A stretch of DNA of 64,000 nt from Haliovirga abyssi (GCF_030295325.1 NZ_AP027059.1:124001-188000); one strand, 5' to 3'. Shown: positions 26,153 through 35,063, counted from the first letter of the stretch. Numbers and translations are program-made. Notes: generated by a model from the letters alone, not told the origin.

Positions 26153-27000
26153 GAATTGATTCAAAAACAAAATTAATATCTTTATTAGGGTATCCAGTGG
26201 GGCATAGCAAATCGCCATTAATGCATAATGCAGAATTAGAAACATTAGGAGTAAATGCTATATATACAGCAATGGAGATAGAACCTCAAAAATTAGGAGC
26301 GGTAGTAAATGGATTAAAAAGTATAAATAATTTTATAGGCGCAAATGTAACCATACCACACAAAGAAAATGTAATGAAATACGTAGATGGATTGACAGAG
26401 GAAGCAAAAAGCATAGGAGCAGTAAATACATTATATTTTGAAGATGATAAATTAATAGGAGATAATACAGATGGTCGAGGTTTTATATTATCTCTTATGA
26501 ATGATAGTGGATTTGATCCAAAAGAAAAAGAAGTGTTGGTATTAGGAGCTGGTGGTGCAGCTAAAGCGATAATTACAAAATTAATTCAAGAATCAGTTAA
26601 AGTTGTAAATATTTATGAATTGAATATAGAAAAAAGTAGAGAAGTAAAAAAACAGATAGAAAATATAAACTCTTCTACAAAGATAAATTTAATATTAAAA
26701 GATGAATTAGAAAATTGTGCAAAGAAAAGTGATCTGATTATCAATTGTACTCCTGTAGGATTAAAAGAAAATGATCCTTTAATTTTGTCTGAAAATGTAT
26801 TTAATGAAAAACAAGTGGTTTTCGATTTGATATATAATCCTGAAAAAACCAAATTATTATTAGCGGCAGAAAAGAAAGGGGCTAAAATTTTAAATGGACT
26901 TGGAATGCTAGTGTATCAAGGGGCGTTATCATTTGAAAAATGGATAGGAGAAAAACCAAATGTTGAAAATATGAAAGAGACTATAAAAAAATCTATGTAG
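26149..27000 (+). CDS. aroE: Shikimate dehydrogenase
   Basis: AroE reduces 3-dehydroshikimate with NADPH. The 283-residue protein shows the shikimate-binding GHSKSPLMHN near residue 18, the catalytic-lysine motif NVTIPHKENV near residue 65, the NTDGRG motif near residue 103 and the nucleotide-binding GAGGAAKAI near residue 131. It overlaps the upstream TPR gene by 4 bases. It is separated from the other aro gene in this window (19.5 kb), and sits before pilB by chance or by operon capture. Confidence 0.95.
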   Translation: MRIDSKTKLISLLGYPVGHSKSPLMHNAELETLGVNAIYTAMEIEPQKLGAVVNGLKSINNFIGANVTIPHKENVMKYVDGLTEEAKSIGAVNTLYFEDDKLIGDNTDGRGFILSLMNDSGFDPKEKEVLVLGAGGAAKAIITKLIQESVKVVNIYELNIEKSREVKKQIENINSSTKINLILKDELENCAKKSDLIINCTPVGLKENDPLILSENVFNEKQVVFDLIYNPEKTKLLLAAEKKGAKILNGLGMLVYQGALSFEKWIGEKPNVENMKETIKKSM

Positions 27001-27092
27001 TGGTTTAACTACAAAAAGTATTTAAAAAACTATTTTTTGTGGGAAAATTATTTTAAAATTTTATTTGAAAAAATTAGCAAAAGGAGAAAAAA

Positions 27093-28817
27093 ATGGTAAT
27101 TACAAGAAGACAGGAGATGTTAGGAGAAAAATTATTAAAAGCTGGATTAATTAAAAAAGAGCAATTGGAAGAGGCATTGTCACAGCAAAAAATGACGAAA
27201 GAAAAAGTAGGAGAAATATTAGTAAGATTAGGCTATATATCTATAGATGAAATTTTACCATTGCTTGCTTCTCATTTAGGAGTAAAAAGTACTCGTATAG
27301 AATTAGAAGAGTTAGATGAGGATTTAAAAGATGTTTTGCCATTAGATTTAATGAGAAAACACCATATATTTCCTATTAGGAAAAGAGGAAATAAATTAAT
27401 TCTTGCAATGGCAAATCCAAATGATTTGTTTGTGGCAGATGATGTACAATTAAGGACAAAATCAGTAGTAATACCTGTATTAGCTTTAAAAAGTGAAATA
27501 GAATCAGCTATAGACCATATTTCGCAAAGAGAAGAAAAAAGTTCAGAAGAGCAAATGAGTGATGATATTTTAAATGAGTTAGAAGGTTTTGAAAGTACAG
27601 ACTTAGAATTTGTAGAAGATAAAGATGAAAACTTAGAGGATTCTTTAAATTCTGATAGTGCACCAATAGTAAAAGCAGTAAATGCATTAATAGCAAAAGC
27701 AATAGCTGTGGGGGCAAGTGATATTCATATAGAACCTTATGAAAAAAAAGTAAGAGTAAGATTTAGAATAGATGGAGTTTTGAGTGAAATAAAAAGTTTT
27801 CCAAAACGAGTTATAGGGCCTATGGCATCTAGAATAAAAATAACATCAGGACTAGATATAGCTGAAAAAAGATTACCTCAAGATGGAAGGTTTAAAACAA
27901 CGACAAGGGGAAGAAGTATAGATTTTAGAGTATCAACACTGCCAACTGTTCATGGAGAAAAAATAGTTATGCGGATATTGGATAAAGGGAATTTGAAATT
28001 AAATATGGAAGATTTGGGATTTGAAAAAGAGGAGTTAGAGAGATTTGATAAAGCTTTAAGTAATCCATATGGAATGATACTTGTAACAGGTCCAACAGGA
28101 AGTGGAAAAAGTACAACTTTATATTCAGCGTTAAATAGATTAAATAAACCAGATGTAAATATATCAACAGCGGAAGATCCGGTTGAATTTCAATTAGAAG
28201 GGATTAATCAAGTACATTGTAAAAAAGAGATTGGACTAGATTTTGCCTCAGCTTTAAAATCTTTTTTGCGTCAAGATCCAGATATAATAATGGTGGGAGA
28301 AATTCGGGATAAAGAAACAGCTGAAATATCCGTAAAAGCGGCGTTAACAGGACATTTAGTTTTGTCTACAATTCATACAAATGATGCGCCAAGTACAATA
28401 CAAAGGCTTACAAATATGGGAATGGAACCATTTATGCTGTCATCTTCTTTATTGCTAATAGAGGCACAAAGATTAGGAAGGAGAATATGCAGTAATTGTA
28501 AAACTGAAGTAAAAGCAAAAAAAGGACAAATTGTTGCATTGGGATTAGATTACGAAGAATATAAAGATGTAGTTTTTTATAAAGGAACAGGATGTCCTAA
28601 ATGTAACGGAACTGGTTACAAGGGTAGAGTGGGGTTTTATGAGGTTATGTATATAGATGAAGATATAAGAGAAGCTATAGCAAAAGGGGCTAGTTCAGAT
28701 GAATTGCGCAAATTGGCTAGGAAAAATGGAATGCGAACGTTAAGAGAACAAGCTATAATAAAAGCAAAAAATGGGGTAACAACAATTGAAGAAGTCCTAC
28801 GAGTTACTATGGAATAG
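27093..28817 (+). CDS. pilB: Type IV pilus assembly ATPase PilB / GspE family
   Basis: This hexameric ATPase powers pilin polymerisation at the inner membrane. The 574-residue protein has an N-terminal MshEN-type domain (about residues 1-150), which in some relatives binds c-di-GMP. The Walker A motif GPTGSGKST is at residues 333-341. The Asp box and Walker B include MVGEIRD, and a His box reads STIHTNDAP. A zinc site of two CxxC pairs (CSNC, CPKCNGTGY) is near the C-terminus. An aaaggag site precedes the ATG. No pilT follows, unlike many pil loci. Confidence 0.93.
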   Translation: MVITRRQEMLGEKLLKAGLIKKEQLEEALSQQKMTKEKVGEILVRLGYISIDEILPLLASHLGVKSTRIELEELDEDLKDVLPLDLMRKHHIFPIRKRGNKLILAMANPNDLFVADDVQLRTKSVVIPVLALKSEIESAIDHISQREEKSSEEQMSDDILNELEGFESTDLEFVEDKDENLEDSLNSDSAPIVKAVNALIAKAIAVGASDIHIEPYEKKVRVRFRIDGVLSEIKSFPKRVIGPMASRIKITSGLDIAEKRLPQDGRFKTTTRGRSIDFRVSTLPTVHGEKIVMRILDKGNLKLNMEDLGFEKEELERFDKALSNPYGMILVTGPTGSGKSTTLYSALNRLNKPDVNISTAEDPVEFQLEGINQVHCKKEIGLDFASALKSFLRQDPDIIMVGEIRDKETAEISVKAALTGHLVLSTIHTNDAPSTIQRLTNMGMEPFMLSSSLLLIEAQRLGRRICSNCKTEVKAKKGQIVALGLDYEEYKDVVFYKGTGCPKCNGTGYKGRVGFYEVMYIDEDIREAIAKGASSDELRKLARKNGMRTLREQAIIKAKNGVTTIEEVLRVTME

Positions 28818-28820
28818 TGC

Positions 28821-28849
28821 TTGACAAAAATATTTCAAGATGATATTAT
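28821..28849 (+). promoter_or_regulatory. Near-consensus promoter between pilB and pilC
   Basis: A perfect TTGACA (28821) begins 3 bases after the pilB stop, and TATTAT (28844) follows with a 17-base spacer. Transcription would start near 28856, about 32 bases before the pilC ATG. It is the strongest promoter match noticed in the window. Confidence 0.75.
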
Positions 28850-28887
28850 ATACATAAAGTTCTTTTTCCGTAAAAAGGGGTGTGGAA

Positions 28888-30135
28888 ATGTTTAATTTTA
28901 AGTATACTGCTATTGATAAACAGGGGAATAAAAAAAATGGGGAATTACAAGCAAAAAATGAGAAGGATTTAAAGTCGGCTTTAAAAGCAGCAGGCTTTAT
29001 TTTAATTAAAGCACAAAAAAAAGGTGGTTCCAAAAGTGGTTCAAGTGGTTCAAAATCGAGCTCAAACAAAACTGGAGAAAAAAAAGTATCTATGTTTAGT
29101 AGAGTTACTTTAAAAGAGCTTACAATATTTAGTAGACAACTAGCCACAATGATATCTTCAGGAGTTACACTTTTAAAAGCAATTACAATTTTATCAGAAC
29201 AAAATGAGAATCCATTGTTTAAACAAAAATTAACACAGATAAAAAGTGATATTGAATCAGGTCAACCTTTTTCAAATGCGTTATCAAAACATCCGAAACA
29301 GTTTGATAAACTATATGTAAGTATGGTAAGGGCTGGAGAAGAAAGTGGAGCATTAGAGGTAGTTTTAAATAGATTAGCTACTAGTATGGAAAAAAATCAG
29401 GAATTAAGAGGAAAAGTAAAAGGTGCTATGATGTATCCTGCAATAGTAATGATTGTAGCGCTTAGTATTACTTTTATGTTATTAACATTCGTAGTTCCTA
29501 CATTTACATCTATGTTTAAAGATGCTGGAATGCAGCTTCCAGGATTAACCCAAAAAGTGGTAGATGTAAGTGATTTTTTAAGAGTTTATTGGTGGGTAGT
29601 TATAATTGGAGTTATATTATTGGTAGTTGGAATAAAAAAATATATAAATACACCAAAAGGTAGAAAAAAATTAGATGGATTAATGTTAAAATTGCCAATA
29701 ATGGGGTCTTTTACAAGGAAAGTTTCAGTTGGAAGATTTACGAGAACAATGGCGACTCTTTTGGATAGTGGAGTTCCTATATTAATGGCATTTGATATAG
29801 TATCTGAAACGGTTGGGAATGAAATTATTTCAGAAGCTATAATGGTAGCAAAATCAAGCATAAAAGAAGGAAATACAATAGCAAAACCTTTAGCAGATAG
29901 TGGCGAATTTCCGCTTATGGTAACTCAAATGATAGAAATAGGAGAAGAAAGCGGTTCTATAAGTGAAATGTTAAGTAAAGTGGCGGATTTTAATGAGAGG
30001 GAAGTAGAAGAAGCGGTAGCTGTAGTAGTATCTGCAATGGAACCGTTAGCAATTGTAGTAATGGCAATAATAGTGGGGACTATTGTAATAGCTATGTTTT
30101 TACCAATGTTTAAATTAAGTGACCTTGCTGGCTAA
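28888..30135 (+). CDS. pilC: Type IV pilus inner-membrane platform protein PilC
   Basis: PilC is the polytopic platform that PilB acts on. The 415-residue protein has two repeated GspF domains, with SRQLATMISSGVTLLKAI near residue 83 and GRFTRTMATLLDSGVPIL near residue 285, and about three membrane segments (around residues 185-210, 235-255 and 385-408). A serine- and glycine-rich linker (about residues 48-65) follows the N-terminal FKYTAID domain. The ATG at 28888 lies 7 bases after aagggg; a GTG six bases earlier is less likely. Its stop is followed by GAATGTTTGAAAAATA, which resembles one end of the palindromic repeat family. Confidence 0.93.
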   Translation: MFNFKYTAIDKQGNKKNGELQAKNEKDLKSALKAAGFILIKAQKKGGSKSGSSGSKSSSNKTGEKKVSMFSRVTLKELTIFSRQLATMISSGVTLLKAITILSEQNENPLFKQKLTQIKSDIESGQPFSNALSKHPKQFDKLYVSMVRAGEESGALEVVLNRLATSMEKNQELRGKVKGAMMYPAIVMIVALSITFMLLTFVVPTFTSMFKDAGMQLPGLTQKVVDVSDFLRVYWWVVIIGVILLVVGIKKYINTPKGRKKLDGLMLKLPIMGSFTRKVSVGRFTRTMATLLDSGVPILMAFDIVSETVGNEIISEAIMVAKSSIKEGNTIAKPLADSGEFPLMVTQMIEIGEESGSISEMLSKVADFNEREVEEAVAVVVSAMEPLAIVVMAIIVGTIVIAMFLPMFKLSDLAG

Positions 30136-30166
30136 AGAATGTTTGAAAAATAGGTGGTGTAAGTGA

Positions 30167-31075
30167 ATGATAGGGACAAGAGATATTATAGAAATAAAAA
30201 ATATAAGTAAAAATTATAAAGAGATAGATATATTTAAAAGATTAAAAGGTCATAAAAGTAAAATTGGAATAAACAATATTTCATTAAATGTAAAAGAAGG
30301 GGAGATTTTTTCTATAATCGGGTTAAATGGTTCTGGAAAAACCACATTAATGAAGTGTATGTTAGGACTATTGAAACCTGATTTTGGCGAAATAAAAGTT
30401 TTTGGAAAATCAAAATTAAAAAGAAAAGATTATTACAATATAGGATATCTACCTGAAATATCTTATTATCCTAAAGAGGTAAGGTTGAAAGATTTAATTA
30501 ATTATTATGCAGAACTTTATAATATGGATAGGTTAAACAGAAATAAGATTATAGATGAAATTTTTGAAATATTAAAATTAAAAGGTAGAGAAAAAGATAA
30601 ATTAGAAAATTTTTCTAAAGGAATGGTTCAAAAAGTTGGGATAGCACAAGCTATAATGAATGAACCGAAACTATTATTTTTAGATGAGCCAATGTCAGGG
30701 CTTGATCCGCTGGGAAGAAAATTAGTAATGGATATTATAAAAAAAATGAAAAGTAAAGGGACGACGATAATTTTGAATACACATATTTTAAGTGATGTAG
30801 AAAAACTAAGCGATAGAATTGTAATATTAGATTCTGGAGAATTAAAATCAGTTGTAGATTTTAAAAATTATATGCAAATAAAGTCAAAATATCAAATAAA
30901 AATAACTAAACCTTATAAAAATTTTGTAAGATTAGGGAGTTTTTATGTTAAAAATGTTATAGAAACAGAACTAGATGAAATAATTGGGGATTTGATTTTA
31001 AGAGGAGTAAAAATAGTTGATATAGAAAAGTTAAATGTTTCTTTGGAAAGATATTTTATAGAACAAATTAGTTAA
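30167..31075 (+). CDS. ABC transporter ATP-binding protein (PilH-like position)
   Basis: The 302-residue protein has the Walker A GLNGSGKTT near residue 50, the ABC signature FSKGMVQKVG near residue 146 and the Walker B LLFLDEPMSGLDP near residue 166. A 70-residue C-terminal extension follows. It pairs with the next gene, an ABC-2-type permease. In Myxococcus xanthus an ABC pair (PilH, PilI) and an accessory protein (PilG) are encoded beside pilA and needed for piliation; the same arrangement is seen here between pilC and pilA. The substrate is unknown, and the PilH equivalence is inferred from position. Confidence 0.88.
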   Translation: MIGTRDIIEIKNISKNYKEIDIFKRLKGHKSKIGINNISLNVKEGEIFSIIGLNGSGKTTLMKCMLGLLKPDFGEIKVFGKSKLKRKDYYNIGYLPEISYYPKEVRLKDLINYYAELYNMDRLNRNKIIDEIFEILKLKGREKDKLENFSKGMVQKVGIAQAIMNEPKLLFLDEPMSGLDPLGRKLVMDIIKKMKSKGTTIILNTHILSDVEKLSDRIVILDSGELKSVVDFKNYMQIKSKYQIKITKPYKNFVRLGSFYVKNVIETELDEIIGDLILRGVKIVDIEKLNVSLERYFIEQIS

Positions 31076-31088
31076 AAGGGTGGTAGAT

Positions 31089-31844
31089 ATGAGACAAATA
31101 ATATCAATAGCAAAATTTACAATTAAAGAAAATATTTTTAATAGAGTATTTAATGGATTTATAATGTTTGGAGTAGTATTAATATTAGCTACTTCTGTAT
31201 TAAAAGATATATCATTATATGAAGAAAGTAGAGTGATTCAAGATACAGGACTGTTTTTAATAGAGTTTTTTGTGTTATTAATAGCAATATTTATATCTTC
31301 TAATCAATTTTTAAAAGATAAAAAAGAAAAATCTATTTATATAGTCTTGACAAAACCTGTGACACGTGGTATGTATATAGTAGGGAGATTGTTAGGAATG
31401 ATCTTAAGTATACTATTAAATATAGCTATAATGGGAGGAATACTTTTTGGTATTGTTATATGGCAGCATGGAAAAATAGATATAAATTATATTTATATGC
31501 TGACGGCAATATTTTATAAATTGTCAATAGTAGCCTCTATTGGTGTGTTTTTTTCTGTAATATCAGATTCATTTATAACATCAAATATATTTACTTTTTC
31601 TGTATATATATTAGGGCATGCAGTTTTAGAATTAAAAATGTTAGGAGATAAAGTTTCAAATCCAATTTATAAATGGATTTTAGATCTTTTGTATTATATA
31701 CTTCCTAATTTTAGAGTATTAAACTATAGAGATTATTTGACACCTGAAAAGTTTGATTTTGTAAATTTAACTTTATATACATTTGGATATATATTTGTAA
31801 TAACAGCTATGACAAATATAATTTTTCAAAATAGAAAGATATAG
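31089..31844 (+). CDS. ABC-2-type permease (PilI-like position)
   Basis: The 251-residue protein has about six hydrophobic segments and the ABC-2 permease motif KSIYIVLTKPVTRGMYIVGR after the second segment. The ATG at 31089 lies 8 bases after aaggg and is chosen over the GTG at 31080. It follows the ATPase gene by 13 bases and overlaps the region of the next ribosome site, so the three genes form one unit. Its role would be the membrane half of an exporter acting with pilus assembly. Confidence 0.82.
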   Translation: MRQIISIAKFTIKENIFNRVFNGFIMFGVVLILATSVLKDISLYEESRVIQDTGLFLIEFFVLLIAIFISSNQFLKDKKEKSIYIVLTKPVTRGMYIVGRLLGMILSILLNIAIMGGILFGIVIWQHGKIDINYIYMLTAIFYKLSIVASIGVFFSVISDSFITSNIFTFSVYILGHAVLELKMLGDKVSNPIYKWILDLLYYILPNFRVLNYRDYLTPEKFDFVNLTLYTFGYIFVITAMTNIIFQNRKI

Positions 31845-31855
31845 TGGTGAAGATT

Positions 31856-32536
31856 ATGACTATTATAAAAAATTTAATTTTTTTAGGAATCGGTGTTGCT
31901 TTTATATTTTTTAGTGGGAACTATATGATGCAAATGGATAATAAATTAAAAAATGAAGAGTATCATGGAGAAAAAGGAAAGTCTACAATAACTGTAAATT
32001 TTAAATTAATGGGAATGAAAAGGTTTGGAAGTGATGTTTTATGGATAAAACAAGTATTGGATACAGGTTCATTTGATTATGGTGCAGATAGAATTAAAAA
32101 AAATTCTGAAGCGGTATCATATCTTGATCCATATTTTATAGGGAATTATTATTTTTCAGGAACAGTTGTAGCGTTAATAAAAAAATATAAAAGATATGAT
32201 TATGGATTGGAAATTTTAGGAAGAGGGTTAAAATATAATCCTAAAGATAAATATTTGAAGAACTATATAAGTGGAATAGTTGCTGCATCTAAAGGAGATA
32301 TAGAAGGGGTATTAAAGGAATTTGAAAGGATATTAAAGACACATAGAGATGATAGGATGATACATACAGTGGCATTTATATATGAAGAAAAGTATAAAAA
32401 AACTAAAGAGATTAAATATTTGAAAAAAGCAATAGGGTATTGGAAGAGATTAGAAGAATCGAAAGATGAAAATTATAGAAAAATAGCAGTTGTGAAATTA
32501 GGGAAGTTGGAAGAGGTTATTGGGGTAAATAAATAA
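31856..32536 (+). CDS. Membrane-anchored TPR-like protein (PilG-like position)
   Basis: The 226-residue product has one N-terminal membrane segment (about residues 3-22). The periplasmic part contains helical, TPR-like stretches, for example YDYGLEILGRGLKYNPKDKY and KGDIEGVLKEFERILKTH. The ATG at 31856 follows gtggtga and is preferred over the GTG at 31844. It is the third gene after the ABC ATPase and permease and immediately upstream of the pilin region. No family name can be given; by position it may be the counterpart of PilG. Confidence 0.65.
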   Translation: MTIIKNLIFLGIGVAFIFFSGNYMMQMDNKLKNEEYHGEKGKSTITVNFKLMGMKRFGSDVLWIKQVLDTGSFDYGADRIKKNSEAVSYLDPYFIGNYYFSGTVVALIKKYKRYDYGLEILGRGLKYNPKDKYLKNYISGIVAASKGDIEGVLKEFERILKTHRDDRMIHTVAFIYEEKYKKTKEIKYLKKAIGYWKRLEESKDENYRKIAVVKLGKLEEVIGVNK

Positions 32537-32559
32537 TAGTAGAATTAAAGAGAAAACCT

Positions 32560-32640
32560 TTTTACCACGGGATAAAAAAGGATAAAAGATGGATAAAGAA
32601 TAAAATTATTCGATTATGATGATAGAAATATATACCTGAG
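32560..32640 (+). repeat. ACCACGGGATAAA-type intergenic repeat remnant
   Basis: The run TTTTTACCACGGGATAAA, then AAGGATAAAAGATGGATAAA, resembles a class of ACCACG-bounded intergenic repeats seen in other bacteria, and the element at 34257. It occupies the first part of the 423-base gap before pilA. No reading frame is present. Confidence 0.35.
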
Positions 32641-32780
32641 TAGCAAAATAGGAGATATTAAAATTAAAAAACAGGAAATATTATTAAAAAACAATAAGTT
32701 TAGTATAAATAAATTTTTAATAAATTAAAAAAAAGGGGGTGTAAAACTAAAGTAAAGAGGAATAAAAGTAATAAAGGAAT

Positions 32781-32922
32781 GGTTGGAAAATAAGTTTCTT
32801 TTATTTGATAATAAAGAAGTATAAAAAGGTGAATTTGCTAGGCATAGTTTTTTATGCGGTTTTTATAAAAAGCCTGAATATTTTTATTATCAAATGGGTA
32901 AGTTATTTTTAATCTATTTCGA
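32781..32922 (+). repeat. Palindromic element, copy D, upstream of pilA
   Basis: ATTTGATAATAAA (32803) pairs perfectly with TTTATTATCAAAT (32883-32895). Within it ATAAAAA (32821) pairs with TTTTTAT (32861-32867), and GCATA with TATGC (32842 and 32853) form a hairpin. The outer GGAAAATAAGTT and AAGTTATTTTTAA match the family ends. It ends about 38 bases before the pilA start and may shape the pilin mRNA leader. Confidence 0.6.
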
Positions 32923-32959
32923 AACAACAGAAAAAAACAAAAAATAGGAGGATGAGAGA

Positions 32960-33469
32960 ATGAAAAGAAGAATGGAAAAAGGGTTTACGTTGGTAGAATT
33001 GATGATTGTTGTAGCTATAATAGCTATATTGGCAGCGGTGGCAATACCACAAATGGGAAATCAAATTAGAAAAGCTAAAGATAGTGCAGCATTAGGTTCT
33101 ATAGGAGCAATTAGAACTACAGTATCTGTAATGATGACAGACAATGGAGGAGTTGCACCATCAAATTTTGGAGAAGTTTTTAATGGGATAACAGCAGCTA
33201 ATGCTCAAGAAGGAGTAGCAATTGCTTCAGCTATTGATACAAAAACAGTGAAAAAATTTGGGTATACTGCAGCTACAACACTTGCTGGAATAAATGTTGG
33301 GACTGGAGTTACTGCAGCTACAACTTATACAACTAATGGTGCTGATTATAAAGCAACTAATGGTATTCACAAAATATCAATTGCTTTAAATACTGCAGAT
33401 GGATCTATAGATATAGATCAAGGTGGAACAAATACAGATACTAAAAACAAACAATGGAATAAATACTAA
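32960..33469 (+). CDS. pilA: Type IV major pilin (prepilin)
   Basis: The 169-residue prepilin has a short basic leader MKRRMEKG, then the processed N-terminus FTLVELMIVVAIIAIL with the conserved Glu at mature position 5. PilD would cut after Gly8 and N-methylate Phe. The rest is a small-residue-rich globular domain with few charges and no cysteines. A strong taggaggatgag site precedes the ATG. Its C-terminus, TKNKQWNKY, closely matches that of the second pilin gene at 34590, so the two are paralogues. It is probably the abundant subunit, as it has the best translation signals. Confidence 0.93.
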   Translation: MKRRMEKGFTLVELMIVVAIIAILAAVAIPQMGNQIRKAKDSAALGSIGAIRTTVSVMMTDNGGVAPSNFGEVFNGITAANAQEGVAIASAIDTKTVKKFGYTAATTLAGINVGTGVTAATTYTTNGADYKATNGIHKISIALNTADGSIDIDQGGTNTDTKNKQWNKY

Positions 33470-33475
33470 AAACAA

Positions 33476-33494
33476 AGGCGGTGTTTTGCCGCCT
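33476..33494 (+). terminator. Weak hairpin after pilA
   Basis: AGGCGG and CCGCCT enclose a 7-base loop just after the pilA stop. The T-run after it is poor (ctaatctct). It may stabilise the pilin mRNA 3' end and allow partial readthrough. Confidence 0.5.
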
Positions 33495-33543
33495 CTAATC
33501 TCTAATTAATTGTGATGCAAATATGTATGTAAAAAAACTATAA

Positions 33544-34212
33544 ACTATATTTTCAACTATTTTTTATGCAATACTATTAACTGGAACAAGAGCATCTCTT
33601 TTAAGCATAGTTATAGCAGGAACTATTTTAATTTATTATTTAAGAAAAAGAATTTTTAAGAAAAACAGAAATTATTTTAGTATATTAATTATAGGTATTT
33701 TAATTGAATTATTATTAACAAATGGAGTTTTAAATCAAAGAATAAAAAATGCAACAAAATTAGATAAAGGCTCAACATATGCAAGATTGAATTTATATAA
33801 AAAAAGTATAATGATGATAAGCGAAAAGCCGATTATTGGACATGGAACAGGTAGTTATTATAAAGAAGAGTTAAATTATTATAATAGATTAGAAAATTAT
33901 TTTAAGCAGAATAAAAAGATAAAAATAAGCGAAAAAAAAGAGTTAGAAAATTTTTATTCTATAGCAGGTCATACACATAATGAATTTTTACAGATTTATG
34001 TAGAAAATGGAATTTTGGGATTTTTATTAATGTTATTTATTGTGATATATATAATATATGATTTTGTAGTTGATTATAGAGCGGGGAAGATAATAACTTT
34101 CTTGCCATTACTAGCTATTGTTATAATAACCAATTTTTCGTTTCCATTGCATATGATACATAATTTAGTTTTGACTGGAATTATGTTGGGGGGGAATAAA
34201 ATTGACAATTGA
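33544..34212 (+). pseudogene. Truncated O-antigen-ligase / pilin-glycosylase-like gene
   Basis: The frame is open from 33544, right after a stop codon, with no start and no ribosome site at its head. It encodes the C-terminal half of a Wzy_C-type protein: LLTGTRASLLSIV, then RLNLYKKSIMMISEKPIIGHGTG, then HTHNEFLQIYVENGILGFLLML, and a last hydrophobic region. The N-terminal ~200 residues with most of the membrane spans are absent. ATG codons from 33811 could only give a fragment. Genes of this family directly after pilA (TfpO/TfpW) glycosylate pilins in Pseudomonas and Acinetobacter. A decayed pilin oligosaccharyltransferase is therefore a reasonable inference. Confidence 0.7.
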
Positions 34213-34256
34213 TAATGGAAAATTGACAATTAGAAGAGAAAAGAACTAAGAGAAAA

Positions 34257-34480
34257 TTTTTAACCACGAATTTACAAAGATGGGAACGAATGAAATCAAA
34301 ATAAAAGATATGGGATTAAAAAACTTTTTAAAACTTGAGGTTGGAGTTTTGGATAATTAAAAAAGATAATAGGTTAATAAAATAAAAATAAATATTTGAT
34401 TATTATGGTTTGAAAAAAGTATTTAGTTTTATTTTTTTAAAATTCGTGATAATTTGCGTATATTCGTGGTAAAAAATGTT
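34257..34480. repeat. ACCACGAATT-bounded intergenic element
   Basis: The gap from 34213 to 34589 contains this element. Left end TTTTTAACCACGAATTT and right end AAATTCGTGAT ... ATTCGTGGTAAAAAAT are inverted relative to each other. Before it, at 34200-34232, AATTGACAATT is repeated around GATAATGGAA. After it, at 34491-34517, GTAGAGATGGCGATTTATCG resembles another common intergenic repeat. No reading frame was found across the gap. Confidence 0.5.
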
Positions 34481-34589
34481 TTAGATATTAATGTAGAGAT
34501 GGCGATTTATCGTGCCTTTAAAAGATACATTGAAATTTACTTATTTAGTTTTGATATAAATAAAGTTTCAAAAACAGGGGGGGATTAAT

Positions 34590-35063
34590 ATTGAGAACGG
34601 TTTTACATTGGTGGAACTTATGATTGTAATAGCAATAATAGCAATATTATCAGTAGTAGCTTTACCTGAATTATCATCAAATATAAAAAAAGCAAAAGAT
34701 AGTAATGTTTTAAAAGTAGTGGGGACACTAAGAGATGGAATTAATATTTATAAAACTGACAATGAGCAAGGGGATAATCCAGAAAGTATTCAAAAAATAA
34801 AATATTATATACTAGGACAGATAAAAAATAGCATAGAAGATAAAGATATAGATATAACAGATGGGATAACTTCATTAGAGATATTAGCAGGAACAGTAAA
34901 TAAAGATGGGATTATAAGTAAAGGAAGCAAAGGGAAGTTGAATGGATTAAACAACATTGCAGAAATATATTATAATAATGGAACAGGAACTATATATGTA
35001 GATGGAGCAAATGGTATAAGTGGATTCAAAGATACAAAAAATAAAAATTGGAATAGTTATTAA
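34590..35063 (+). CDS. Second type IV pilin, apparent ATT start
   Basis: The prepilin N-terminus reads (I/M)ENG|FTLVELMIVIAIIAIL, directly comparable to MEKG|FTLVELMIVV of PilA. The codon in the Met position is ATT at 34590, placed 6 bases after an ideal aggggggg site. No in-frame ATG, GTG or TTG lies upstream of the signal; the TTG at 34608 would delete the prepilin cleavage site. Either ATT is used as a start, as in infC, or an ATG was lost by one base change. The mature protein is about 153 residues, with C-terminus DTKNKNWNSY like PilA. It precedes the FN3 lipoprotein gene by 29 bases. Confidence 0.75.
   Translation: MENGFTLVELMIVIAIIAILSVVALPELSSNIKKAKDSNVLKVVGTLRDGINIYKTDNEQGDNPESIQKIKYYILGQIKNSIEDKDIDITDGITSLEILAGTVNKDGIISKGSKGKLNGLNNIAEIYYNNGTGTIYVDGANGISGFKDTKNKNWNSY

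Noticed and set aside
32640-32959. Sigma-54 (-24/-12) promoter for pilA
   Set aside because: No GG-N10-GC element of acceptable quality was found before pilA, and no rpoN-type activator gene is nearby.
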